The translations under genes were made by a program, and so were the position numbers. From Prolixibacteraceae bacterium (GTDB taxonomy: Bacteria; Bacteroidota; Bacteroidia; Bacteroidales; Prolixibacteraceae), in assembly GCA_017998095.1 (NCBI GenBank), contig JAGODU010000122.1, forward strand, positions 1 to 11,964: 11,964 bases of DNA, written 5' to 3'. Below are positions 1-6,187 of the stretch, one piece after another. Position 1 is the stretch's first letter, and every line of letters begins with the position of its first letter. Under the pieces are notes generated by a model. The model was not told where the DNA came from. It ran no database searches and saw only the letters and a program-made list of their open reading frames with translations.

Positions 1-71
1 TCCAGTTCTTCGATTTTACCTCTGTATCGCCCGTCAATCGGGGAAATAGCTGTTAATTCATTTAAACTCAT
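1..71 (-). CDS. purB: Adenylosuccinate lyase, N-terminal fragment (partial)
   Basis: The minus strand from an ATG at 71-69 reads 23 codons to the window edge, beginning MSLNELTAISPIDGRYRGKI. The LTAISPIDGRY block is the characteristic N-terminus of PurB, which cleaves adenylosuccinate to AMP and SAICAR to AICAR in purine synthesis in the cytoplasm. Only this start of a protein normally about 450 residues long is present, so no catalytic residue can be checked. A good -7 box lies just upstream on the same strand (93-100), which supports the start. The gene diverges from the nfeD-like gene across a 223-base gap. The identification rests on a short but distinctive stretch. Confidence 0.85.
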   Translation of the reverse strand, partial: MSLNELTAISPIDGRYRGKIEEL

Positions 72-92
72 ATCTCTTTTTATTTAAAAACG

Positions 93-100
93 CAAAGATA
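93..100 (-). promoter_or_regulatory. Putative purB -7 box (TATCTTTG)
   Basis: The minus strand reads TATCTTTGCG here, a perfect match to the Bacteroidota -7 consensus TAnnTTTG followed by the frequent CG. It sits 21 bases before the purB ATG, giving a short leader. A second match, TATTTTTG, lies at 104-111 on the same strand. I see no clear TTTG -33 box at the usual 19-21 base spacing, so only the -7 element is supported. Confidence 0.5.
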
Positions 101-239
101 ACACAAAAATATAAAGAGATATAAAGCCTCAATACCCTAAGATAAAAACAACTCTCCAAAAGTTAAATAAATCAGATGATGATAATATTATACCGTCATT
201 ATCAGCAAGAAATAAACTGAAGATTTTATTTTTATGTTT

Positions 240-247
240 TACATTTG
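240..247 (+). promoter_or_regulatory. Putative nfeD -7 box (TACATTTG)
   Basis: TACATTTG matches the Bacteroidota -7 consensus TAnnTTTG and lies 47 bases before the nfeD-like start. No TTTG -33 box is visible at the expected distance. In DNA this AT-rich such a match can arise by chance, so confidence is limited. Confidence 0.35.
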
Positions 248-294
248 AAAAGTTGTAATTTTATGAATTAAATCATAACCAAGAAACTTAAAAA

Positions 295-1683
295 ATGAAA
301 CGAATACTCCTGCTCTTAATTTCAATATTTATAATAAGTTCCTCTTTTGCAAATGATGACACCTTCCTTGTATACAAGTTCAATGTTAAGGAAGAAATAG
401 CTCCTTCTGTCTGGCGGCAAACAAAGAAAGTATTTGCTAATGCCGATAGCCTGAATGCTGATGTCATTCTTATTCACATGAATACTTATGGTGGTACAGT
501 GGTTGACGCCGATTCTATAAGGACAAGAATTCTGAACAGCAAAATTCCTGTATGGGTTTTCATTGATAATAATGCAGCTTCTGCAGGTGCCTTGATTTCA
601 ATAGCCTGCGACAGTATTTTCATGAAACCTGGGGCTAATATTGGTGCTGCTACTGTTGTCAATCAAACAGGCCAAAAAGCTCCCGACAAATATCAGTCAT
701 ATTTCAGATCTACGATGAGAGCTACCGCTGAAAGCCATGGCGCTGATACAATTATCAACGGAAAAGACACTGTTATAAAATGGTTCAGAAATCCAATAAT
801 TGCTGAGGCTATGGTTGATGAAGATGTTTATATTCCTGGCATTATAGATACAGGAAAGATCCTGACTTTTACAGCCCTGGAAGCCGAAAAATATGGTTTC
901 AGTGAAGGAATCCGTGAAAGTGTTGATGACCTTCTTGAAAAAGCGAATGTAGGCAAATATGAAATTAAGGAATTCAAACCAACAGGAATTGACAAGATAA
1001 TTGGCTTTCTTACAAACCCGATTGTTTCAGGAATCCTAATAATGGGCATTTTAGGAGGAATCTATTTTGAAATGCAATCACCCGGAATAGGATTTCCTCT
1101 TATAATTGCAATAATTGCTGCTGTAGCTTATTTCGCCCCTCTTTATCTTGAAGGAATGGCAGAAAACTGGGAGATTATAATGTTCGTAGTCGGAGTAATT
1201 CTGATTGTAATTGAGCTGTTTGCATTCCCCGGCTTTGGCATTGCCGGAATATCCGGAGCTATATTGGCTTTTATGGGTTTAACACTAAGTCTCATAAATA
1301 ACATCAGATTTAACTTTGAACATGTTAAAAGTCTTTCTGTTCTTGTTGCATTGCTGACAGTAACTTTGTCTGTCTTTTTCGGATTTGTAATATCTATTTT
1401 TCTTAGTCAGAAACTATTTACTGCCAAAAGGGGGCCATTTCAGAATCTTGCCCTTACTAGTGTTCAAAATAAAGAAGATGGCTTTATTGGAGTTGATATT
1501 AACCAATTGCACATGATTGGAAAAACAGGTATCGCTCATACTGTTTTAAGACCTTCAGGTAAAGTTGAAATTGAAAATGATGTCTGGGATGCAAAGGCAG
1601 AAAACGGATTTATAGAGAAAGGAGAAAAGATAATTGTCATACGACAGGAAGCCGGACAACTATATGTAGAAAAAACAAGCTAA
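295..1683 (+). CDS. NfeD family membrane-bound serine protease (long form, ClpP-like plus OB-fold)
   Basis: A 462-residue envelope protein. Residues 1-19 form a signal peptide (MKRILLLL..., likely cut after SFA). Residues 25-230 form a ClpP-like protease domain with HMNTYGG at 61-67 and NNAASAGALIS at 92-102. Ser96 matches the catalytic serine of the archaeal 1510-N protease, and Lys132 (PDKYQSYFR) is the best candidate for the dyad lysine. About five membrane segments follow (roughly 241-371), then a soluble C-terminal NfeD OB-fold (about 400-460) with GKTGIAHTVLRPSGKVEI. In this family the protease acts at the membrane, often with a flotillin-like (SPFH) partner encoded next door. Here the next gene is instead a glycosyltransferase, so the partner must be elsewhere or absent. 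The start follows an A-rich leader with no Shine-Dalgarno. The stop overlaps the next start (TAATG). Confidence 0.9.
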   Translation: MKRILLLLISIFIISSSFANDDTFLVYKFNVKEEIAPSVWRQTKKVFANADSLNADVILIHMNTYGGTVVDADSIRTRILNSKIPVWVFIDNNAASAGALISIACDSIFMKPGANIGAATVVNQTGQKAPDKYQSYFRSTMRATAESHGADTIINGKDTVIKWFRNPIIAEAMVDEDVYIPGIIDTGKILTFTALEAEKYGFSEGIRESVDDLLEKANVGKYEIKEFKPTGIDKIIGFLTNPIVSGILIMGILGGIYFEMQSPGIGFPLIIAIIAAVAYFAPLYLEGMAENWEIIMFVVGVILIVIELFAFPGFGIAGISGAILAFMGLTLSLINNIRFNFEHVKSLSVLVALLTVTLSVFFGFVISIFLSQKLFTAKRGPFQNLALTSVQNKEDGFIGVDINQLHMIGKTGIAHTVLRPSGKVEIENDVWDAKAENGFIEKGEKIIVIRQEAGQLYVEKTS

Positions 1684-2885
1684 TGAATTTTATCAAAAAA
1701 ATATCTCCTGAAAGTTGGTTCAAATTTATATTAGGCGCTTATCTGATATTGGCAGTAATTGCCAGTATCCAGTCTTATGTACAAACCTATGAAGAGCATC
1801 CGCAATACACTTGCTACAACAACTTTGTTATCTTTAAACAATCTCATTTCCACCTTAATCAGGATAAAGACCTGTATAAATTATATCCCGAAGAACATTG
1901 GGATTTGTATAAGTACAGCCCTGCCTTTTCACTTTTCTTTGGGGCCTTTTCTTATTTCCCTTCTATTCTTGGACTTAACTTATGGAACATTCTCAACTGT
2001 GTAGTCTTCTTTCTTGCCATTTATCTTTTACCCAATATCCGAAGCAGGGAGAAAATATTAATACTGATTTTCTGCATCATTGAATTAATGACCTCTCTGC
2101 AAAATGAACAATCAAATGCACTTGTCGCCGGAATGATAATATTAGCCTTTGGCTTGCTTGAAAAGAAAAACTATTTGTTGGCAACTTTCTTAATCATTGC
2201 TTCAGTTTATATAAAAATCTTCGGAATTTTAGCTATGACTTTATATCTGCTGTATCCCAACAAACTGAAGCTAACCTTATATTCATTATTCTGGGCAGCA
2301 ATCCTATTTTTCATACCTCTTTTAGTTGTCGACTACAACCAATTGAAGTTTTTATATGAAAGCTGGATTAACCTGCTGCTGAATGACCATTCAATGTCAA
2401 ACGGTATTTCTGTCATGGGTTTCCTTACATCATGGTTTAGCTTAAATATCAATAAGATAATAATTGTAATAATTGGTATTATTTTGTTCCTGATCCCCCT
2501 ATTTCAAATAAAAAAATATCAATATTACAAATTCAGATTACTGGCCTTGTGCTCAATTCTTATATGGGTGATAATATTTAATCATAAAGCCGAATCATCG
2601 ACTTTCATTATTGCACTTGCAGGAATAGCCATCTGGTTTTTTATATCTGAAAAAAGCACTTTTAATAATATCCTGTTTATAATAGCTTTAATATTTGTAT
2701 CACTATCGCCAACTGACATTTTCCCGAATATCTTAAGAGAAAAATTTGTCATTCCTTTAGCCCTGAAGGCAGTTCCATGCATATTTATATGGTTTAAAAT
2801 CCTTTATGATATGTTTTCCTCAGGAAATACCCTTACTCAGGAGCCGTCATTGCGAGGAGGTACGACGAAGCAATCTGTTGAATAA
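1683..2885 (+). CDS. GT87/DUF2029-type polytopic membrane glycosyltransferase
   Basis: A 400-residue, very hydrophobic protein with about nine to ten membrane segments. The N-terminal loop has NNFVIFKQSHFHL (46-58), DKDLYKLYPEEHWDLYKYSP (61-80) and SLQNEQSNALVAG (138-150). These blocks are typical of DUF2029/GT87 proteins, the polyprenyl-phosphate-sugar dependent GT-C transferases best known as mannosyl- or arabinofuranosyltransferases. The sugar and acceptor cannot be told from sequence. The ATG overlaps the nfeD stop by one base (TAATG), suggesting translational coupling. The last 13 residues, from Pro388 (PSLRGGTTKQSVE), are not native: codon 388 begins exactly where a dispersed GTCATTGCGAG repeat begins (2844), so the original C-terminus has been replaced or extended by repeat sequence. 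The core is complete, so the protein is probably functional. Confidence 0.75.
   Translation: MNFIKKISPESWFKFILGAYLILAVIASIQSYVQTYEEHPQYTCYNNFVIFKQSHFHLNQDKDLYKLYPEEHWDLYKYSPAFSLFFGAFSYFPSILGLNLWNILNCVVFFLAIYLLPNIRSREKILILIFCIIELMTSLQNEQSNALVAGMIILAFGLLEKKNYLLATFLIIASVYIKIFGILAMTLYLLYPNKLKLTLYSLFWAAILFFIPLLVVDYNQLKFLYESWINLLLNDHSMSNGISVMGFLTSWFSLNINKIIIVIIGIILFLIPLFQIKKYQYYKFRLLALCSILIWVIIFNHKAESSTFIIALAGIAIWFFISEKSTFNNILFIIALIFVSLSPTDIFPNILREKFVIPLALKAVPCIFIWFKILYDMFSSGNTLTQEPSLRGGTTKQSVE
2844..2876 (+). repeat. Dispersed GTCATTGCGAG...GAAGCAATCT repeat, copy 1 (inside a coding end)
   Basis: The copy runs from CCGTCATTGCGAGG to CGACGAAGCAATCT. This is a widespread intergenic repeat type in Bacteroidota and other phyla. 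It lies in frame within the 3' end of the glycosyltransferase gene and supplies its last codons. The stop TAA comes nine bases beyond the repeat core. Confidence 0.8.
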
Positions 2886-3030
2886 CACGCAATTGTGAAT
2901 CATGAAATCACCGTCATTGCGAGTGTCGAATTTACCGTCATTGCGAGTCCCGACCCAATGAATCTGGGAACAATGTGAATATGACAGGGAGTAAATCTTC
3001 TATTGGCAAAAAACTGATGATTAGTAGAAT

Positions 3031-3171
3031 AGATTCCTCACTACACTACGTTTCGTTCGGAATGACCCTCATCCTGTAATTAGTAGGGGGGAAGGGAAAG
3101 GGCGGCATCGCCGCCCTTTCCCTTCATATACCCCAAAAAGCGGCCGTCATTCCGAACGAAGTGAGGAATCT
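3031..3171. repeat. Inverted pair of GTCATTCCGAACGA-type repeats enclosing a hairpin
   Basis: The left arm 3031-3066 (minus orientation) and right arm 3146-3171 (plus) are complementary over 26 base pairs: 3031-3042 pairs with 3160-3171, and 3053-3066 with 3146-3159. The only interruption is a 10-base bulge (3043-3052) in the left arm. The loop between them contains the perfect 16-bp hairpin at 3091-3125, so the whole unit can fold as a nested structure. Confidence 0.8.
3091..3125. repeat. Perfect 16-bp GC-rich hairpin with ATC loop
   Basis: GAAGGGAAAGGGCGGC (3091-3106) is followed by ATC and then by its exact reverse complement (3110-3125). It stands out against the AT-rich surroundings. 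It could stop transcription from either side, but no T-tract follows, so it is listed as a structural repeat rather than a proven terminator. Confidence 0.85.
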
Positions 3172-3233
3172 CAATACACAGAAAGCAACTTTTATTGGTA
3201 AAATACCTGAATATGTGATGATTGTAATAATAT

Positions 3234-3302
3234 GTCATTGGTAACGAAGTGAAGCAATCTCTTCTTTTAGTGGACAGATTGCCACGCTACGCTCGCAATG
3301 AC
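3234..3302. repeat. Inverted pair of GTCATTG...GCAATCT repeats (hairpin)
   Basis: The plus copy 3234-3260 and minus copy 3276-3302 are 27 bases each and match at 20 of 27 positions when one is inverted, with identical outer ends (GTCATTG and GCAATCT). The 15-base spacer would form the loop. It sits between the glycosyltransferase and lipoprotein genes and could act as a transcription barrier or mRNA stabiliser. That role is inferred. Confidence 0.7.
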
Positions 3303-3439
3303 GTAACTAACAGCAGCGAAGCAGTTCAACAGAGCGAAGCGATAACTACCCCTTGCTTTTTATATTTCTATTAATTAAATTAACAAAATATTTCAATTTT
3401 GAATTTACTGCTGTAATTTAACCTATAAACTTAAAAACA
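3303..3439 (+). other. Leader of the lipoprotein gene, no gene seen
   Basis: The first ~45 bases (3303-3348) hold a short GCGAAGC-containing motif occurring twice (AGCGAAGCAG and AGCGAAGCGA), apparently a tail of the repeat cluster. The remaining ~90 bases are AT-rich leader. TATATTTC at 3361-3368 is one mismatch from the TAnnTTTG -7 box and is the best promoter candidate, without a -33 partner. There is no Shine-Dalgarno before the start. Confidence 0.35.
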
Positions 3440-3940
3440 ATGAAATTAAAGATTTTTACCCTCGTAATTTTATCAGTACTTATTTGGAGCTGTTCTGAAA
3501 AGAACTCCAACAAAAATGAAGTGTCTTGCAAAAATGAGGTTTCCTGCAAAAATGATAAACTCTGCTGCAAATATTCCGGATCATGGAAACTGATTGAATG
3601 TAAATGGTCATTTGATGAATCAAAAACCCTCAGTTATCCCGGAAATATTACTAAACTTAATGGCTCGTGGATAATTGCCGGTAATTATGGCATTTATCTT
3701 ATGAAATATACTGTAGAAGGAGATTCTACTGTTTATACAGATTACGGAAAGTCAACCTTGAAATTTGAAAACAATACTGTTACTGAAAAATATCTGATTT
3801 CAAATGAGGAAAACCTTGTTGGACAAACTATTTCATTTGAAGTTGAACAAAAGGGTGACACCATGATTTTTAAAGGCCCTACAGGTAATGGCAGAGATGT
3901 AATTGACTATTCAATCTACGAAGTTTTTGTAAGAGAATAA
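3440..3940 (+). CDS. Small cysteine-rich lipoprotein, lipocalin-like (function unknown)
   Basis: A 166-residue protein. Residues 1-17 are a lipoprotein signal peptide ending in the lipobox IWSC, with Cys18 as the lipidated residue. Next comes a short linker with the hexapeptide NEVSCK twice in tandem (26-37) and then NDKLCCK, giving free cysteines at 30, 36, 42 and 43. The rest (about 46-166) opens SGSWKLIECKW and alternates short strands (GNYGIYLMKYTVEGD, TISFEVEQKGDTMIFKGP). This is reminiscent of the small lipocalin-like lipoproteins common in Bacteroidota, but the match is by pattern only. It would be anchored in the inner or outer membrane facing the periplasm or surface. It stands alone between two repeat-rich gaps, so context gives no hint of its job. 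The start follows AAAACA without a Shine-Dalgarno. Confidence 0.75.
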   Translation: MKLKIFTLVILSVLIWSCSEKNSNKNEVSCKNEVSCKNDKLCCKYSGSWKLIECKWSFDESKTLSYPGNITKLNGSWIIAGNYGIYLMKYTVEGDSTVYTDYGKSTLKFENNTVTEKYLISNEENLVGQTISFEVEQKGDTMIFKGPTGNGRDVIDYSIYEVFVRE

Positions 3941-3957
3941 ATACAGTTAACCTTTCT

Positions 3958-3980
3958 ACCGCGCGATTGCATCGCGTGGT
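3958..3980 (+). terminator. GC-rich hairpin after the lipoprotein gene (possible terminator)
   Basis: ACCGCGCGAT (3958-3967) pairs with ATCGCGTGGT (3971-3980) around a TGC loop: ten pairs, one a G-T wobble. It begins 17 bases after the lipoprotein stop, where a terminator would be expected. However, the following bases (CCATCG) are not T-rich. It may instead be another small palindromic repeat. Confidence 0.4.
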
Positions 3981-4014
3981 CCATCGTTGCCATCTTAGTT
4001 CGGAACAAATAAAC

Positions 4015-4110
4015 ACCAAATTAATACCAAATTAATACCAAATAGTAACCAAACACCATAAGCAAACTTTCTTATGGTGTTTGATCCCTATTTGGTATCT
4101 ATTTGGTATT
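4015..4110. repeat. 11-nt tandem units forming a long two-part hairpin
   Basis: Four 11-base units start at 4015, 4026, 4037 and 4048: ACCAAATTAAT twice exactly, then ACCAAATAGTA and ACCAAACACCA. The mirror-image units TATTTGGTATC and TATTTGGTATT lie at 4089-4110. The outer arms 4023-4044 and 4089-4110 pair at 20 of 22 positions. The inner arms 4051-4062 (AAACACCATAAG) and 4071-4082 pair perfectly over 12 bases around an 8-base loop, with six unpaired bases on each side between the two stems. Its role is unknown. Confidence 0.8.
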
Positions 4111-4150
4111 ATTCAGGGGCGTTCGATTTTCACTGTAAGCCTCAAACTAA

Positions 4151-4175
4151 CCGTCATTGGGAATGAAGTGAAGCC
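4151..4175 (+). repeat. Degenerate GTCATTG-type dispersed repeat
   Basis: CCGTCATTGGGAATGAAGTG followed by AAGCC resembles the copy at 3234-3260, which also has GTCATTGG and GAAGTGAAGC. The 3' end has diverged. It is a lone copy upstream of the first transporter gene. Confidence 0.55.
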
Positions 4176-4251
4176 GAAGCATAACAACGGCTTGCCGCAA
4201 CAAAAGCGCAGCTTTCCTACCTACACCGCACCAACATATATGTTTTCATGA

Positions 4252-4259
4252 TACATTTG
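4252..4259 (+). promoter_or_regulatory. Putative -7 box (TACATTTG) of the transporter pair
   Basis: TACATTTGTGCC matches the Bacteroidota -7 pattern TAnnTTTG followed by a G-rich/C-rich start region, 19 bases before the ATG at 4279. The -33 TTTG is not visible at the normal spacing. Instead, a perfect 12-base palindrome (AACATATATGTT, 4233-4244) ends seven bases before the -7 box, in the place where an operator could act. Confidence 0.45.
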
Positions 4260-4278
4260 TGCCAAAATTTATTTTTCA

Positions 4279-5178
4279 ATGTGGGGAATATTAGGAATAG
4301 TTACTGCAGTTCTTTTAGGAATTTATGATATTTTCAAGAAAACATCATTAAACAACAATGCAGTATTTCCTGTTTTGCTGATTTCCGTTTCTACCAGTGC
4401 ACTGATTTTCGCCACTTTTATTGTTGGATCATTTATTTCCCCTGATACTTTCAAGTCAATTAATCTGTTTGTACCCACCATAACTTTCAGCGAACATGTT
4501 CAAATATGTTTTAAATCGTCAATTGTGCTGGCTAGCTGGATAACAGCCTTTTTTGCTATTAAAAACCTGCCGCTTACTATTGTTTCTCCAATAAGGGCTA
4601 CTGCCCCATTGTGGACTCTTTTAGGTGCCATAGTAATTTTCTCAGAAAAGCTAAACGCCCTGCAATGGATAGGATTACTTACTACCCTTACTTTCTTTTT
4701 CCTGTTTTCAACAACAGGAAAGCTGGAAGGGATAAGCTTCAGAAAGAATAAATGGATATGGCTCATAATCACAGCAACACTTCTTGGTTCGGCAAGCAGC
4801 CTGTACGACAGATACATAGTAAGGGAAATCGACAGGTTTTCAGTACAAACATGGTCGGGTATTTATCAGCTTATGATATTGCTTCCAATAGTGATATTCT
4901 TCTGGTATCCAACGAGAAAAAAGACAACCCCTTTTCAATTCAGGTGGACAATTCCTTTGATTGGAGTATTCTTAGTACTTTCCGACTTCTTTTATTTCTG
5001 GGCTATCAGCTATCCAGAATCGTTAATATCGGTTTTATCAGGAATAAGGCGAAGCGGAGTGGTAATTCCTTTTATCTTTGCTGCCATATTTTTTAATGAA
5101 AAGAATGTCAGGAAGAAAGGTCTTTACCTTGCAGGAATTATAACAGGAGTAATTTTGATGGCACTGGGAAGTAGCTAA
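4279..5178 (+). CDS. EamA/DMT superfamily transporter (first of a tandem pair)
   Basis: A 299-residue inner-membrane protein with about ten predicted membrane segments in two EamA-like halves: roughly 1-145 and 158-297. The first half ends with the family pattern SPIRATAPLWTLLGAIVIFS, EKLNALQWIGLL and a final helix. The second half repeats it as LSGIRRSGVVIPFIFAAIFF, NEKNVRKKG and a last helix. EamA proteins export metabolites or amino acids, or take up nucleotide sugars, and the substrate cannot be read from this sequence. The next gene, also EamA-like, starts 18 bases after the stop, so the two are likely co-transcribed. The start has no Shine-Dalgarno but follows a good -7 box. Family confidence is high and substrate unknown. 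Confidence 0.85.
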   Translation: MWGILGIVTAVLLGIYDIFKKTSLNNNAVFPVLLISVSTSALIFATFIVGSFISPDTFKSINLFVPTITFSEHVQICFKSSIVLASWITAFFAIKNLPLTIVSPIRATAPLWTLLGAIVIFSEKLNALQWIGLLTTLTFFFLFSTTGKLEGISFRKNKWIWLIITATLLGSASSLYDRYIVREIDRFSVQTWSGIYQLMILLPIVIFFWYPTRKKTTPFQFRWTIPLIGVFLVLSDFFYFWAISYPESLISVLSGIRRSGVVIPFIFAAIFFNEKNVRKKGLYLAGIITGVILMALGSS

Positions 5179-5196
5179 TATATAATTATTAATAGA

Positions 5197-6096
5197 ATGA
5201 ATAAAAGCAACATAGGAGTTTTACTTGCAGTAACCACAGCAATTTTCTGGGGACTGCTGGCTATTGCATTGAAGGTTGCTGTCAGGGTAGTTGACTCATA
5301 CACTATAGTATGGTTCAGGTTCTTCTTTGCTGCTATTGCCTTATTCATCTGGATGTGGTTTACTGACAGGAAGAGCCTTAATATTTTAAAGAAGCCGCCG
5401 TTAATGCTTCTCGTAGCATCGGTAGCACTGGCAATCAACTATATAGGGTTTATGCTCGGGGTGAAATATACTAGCCCCAGCAATGCTCAGGTAATTATTC
5501 AAATCAGTCAGGTGCTTTTTGCCATAGCTGGTATTGTAATTTTTAAGGAGAAAATAAAAAAATCACAAATAATTGGGTTTGTTGTCTTGATAATTGGCTT
5601 TGCCCTTTTTTACATGGAGCAGCTGAATAACATGCAATACAAATCAGGAGACTTTATTCTAGGAGTAACATTTACTTTAATTGGCGCGATTACCTGGACT
5701 TTCTATGCTATCATCCAGAAAAAGTTGCTTCCCAAATATGAACCGCAAACACAGAATATCATAATCTTCACACTACCAATATTTTTATACCTGCCTTTAG
5801 TCAATTTCAATACCTTGGGAAGTTTGAACATTTACTGGTGGGGACTTCTTATCTTCCTTGGAATTAATACACTAATAGCTTACGGGTGTATGACTGCTTC
5901 ACTCAAATATCTTGAAGCCAATAAGGTAAGTGCAATTCTAATTAATAATCCTATCATCACCTTCATTATCATGGCAATACTGACAGCTATGGATGTAAAA
6001 TGGATCGAAGGAGAAAACTTCAGTGTGATGGCATGGATAGGAGCCTTGCTTTTTATTTTTGGAGCGTTCATGGTAGTAAAATCAAGGAAAAAATAA
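5197..6096 (+). CDS. EamA/DMT superfamily transporter (second of a tandem pair)
   Basis: A 299-residue, ten-helix inner-membrane protein with two EamA domains: about 5-140 and 152-296. It shows the classical N-terminal AIFWGLLAIALKVAV and RFFFAA motifs, and the half-end pattern YTSPSNAQVIIQISQVLFAI, then GIVIFKEKIKKSQIIGFV. The second half has SLKYLEANKVSAILINNPII before its last helices. It is closer to the common RhaT/EamA exporter type than the preceding gene, and the two share length and architecture but little obvious residue identity. They may work on related substrates or as a heteromeric pair, but that is inference. A 91-base gap separates it from priA. Confidence 0.87.
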   Translation: MNKSNIGVLLAVTTAIFWGLLAIALKVAVRVVDSYTIVWFRFFFAAIALFIWMWFTDRKSLNILKKPPLMLLVASVALAINYIGFMLGVKYTSPSNAQVIIQISQVLFAIAGIVIFKEKIKKSQIIGFVVLIIGFALFYMEQLNNMQYKSGDFILGVTFTLIGAITWTFYAIIQKKLLPKYEPQTQNIIIFTLPIFLYLPLVNFNTLGSLNIYWWGLLIFLGINTLIAYGCMTASLKYLEANKVSAILINNPIITFIIMAILTAMDVKWIEGENFSVMAWIGALLFIFGAFMVVKSRKK

Positions 6097-6187
6097 CTTA
6101 TTAACACATTGTTGATTTTGTGAATAAGTTGTAGCGAAATACCTCCCCTATTCAATTTCATTGAACTATTTTTGGGGAAACTTCTAA

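Larger units (their letters stand above)
2886..3302. repeat. Cluster of dispersed palindromic repeats in the gap after the glycosyltransferase gene
   Basis: I see no coding sequence here. The stretch is built from copies of two related repeat types. The first is GTCATTGCGAG...GAAGCAATCT: partial plus-strand copies at 2911-2924 and 2935-2969, and an inverted pair at 3234-3260 and 3276-3302. The second is GTCATTCCGAACGA...GAGGAATCT: an inverted pair at 3031-3066 and 3146-3171. Between the latter two lies a long GC-rich hairpin. The copies at 2911 and 2935 are 24 bases apart and share their first 14 bases, like a partial tandem duplication. No transposase or REP-associated tyrosine transposase is in the window, so the elements would be mobilised in trans or be relics. 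Confidence 0.8.
3941..4278. other. Repeat-rich intergenic gap, no gene seen
   Basis: From left to right it holds: a short GC-rich hairpin (3958-3980); 11-nt tandem units that build a long hairpin (4015-4110); a degenerate GTCATTG repeat copy (4151-4175); a 12-base palindrome (4233-4244); and a -7 box for the next gene. No open frame with a plausible start and family-like content was seen on either strand. Confidence 0.6.

Noticed and set aside
4015..4058. Evenly spaced short repeats that could suggest a CRISPR array
   Set aside because: The units are 11 bases and directly abutting, with no spacers, and no cas genes are in the window.
2886..4278. Hidden toxin-antitoxin, defence gene or small phage remnant in the repeat-rich gaps
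   Set aside because: Apart from the lipoprotein, no open frame with a credible start and family-like motif is present. The sequence is accounted for by repeats and AT-rich leaders.
6119..6127. TGTGAATAA (reverse TTATTCACA), a DnaA-box-like nonamer in the gap before priA
   Set aside because: It is a single copy in AT-rich DNA, with no cluster of boxes or unwinding element and no dnaA nearby. One near-match is expected by chance.
6140..6178. Weak stem TTCAAT/ATTGAA flanked by CCCC and GGGG before priA, as a possible terminator or leader hairpin
   Set aside because: The perfect part is only six A/T-rich pairs, and the outer G-C run is out of register. It is too weak to call.
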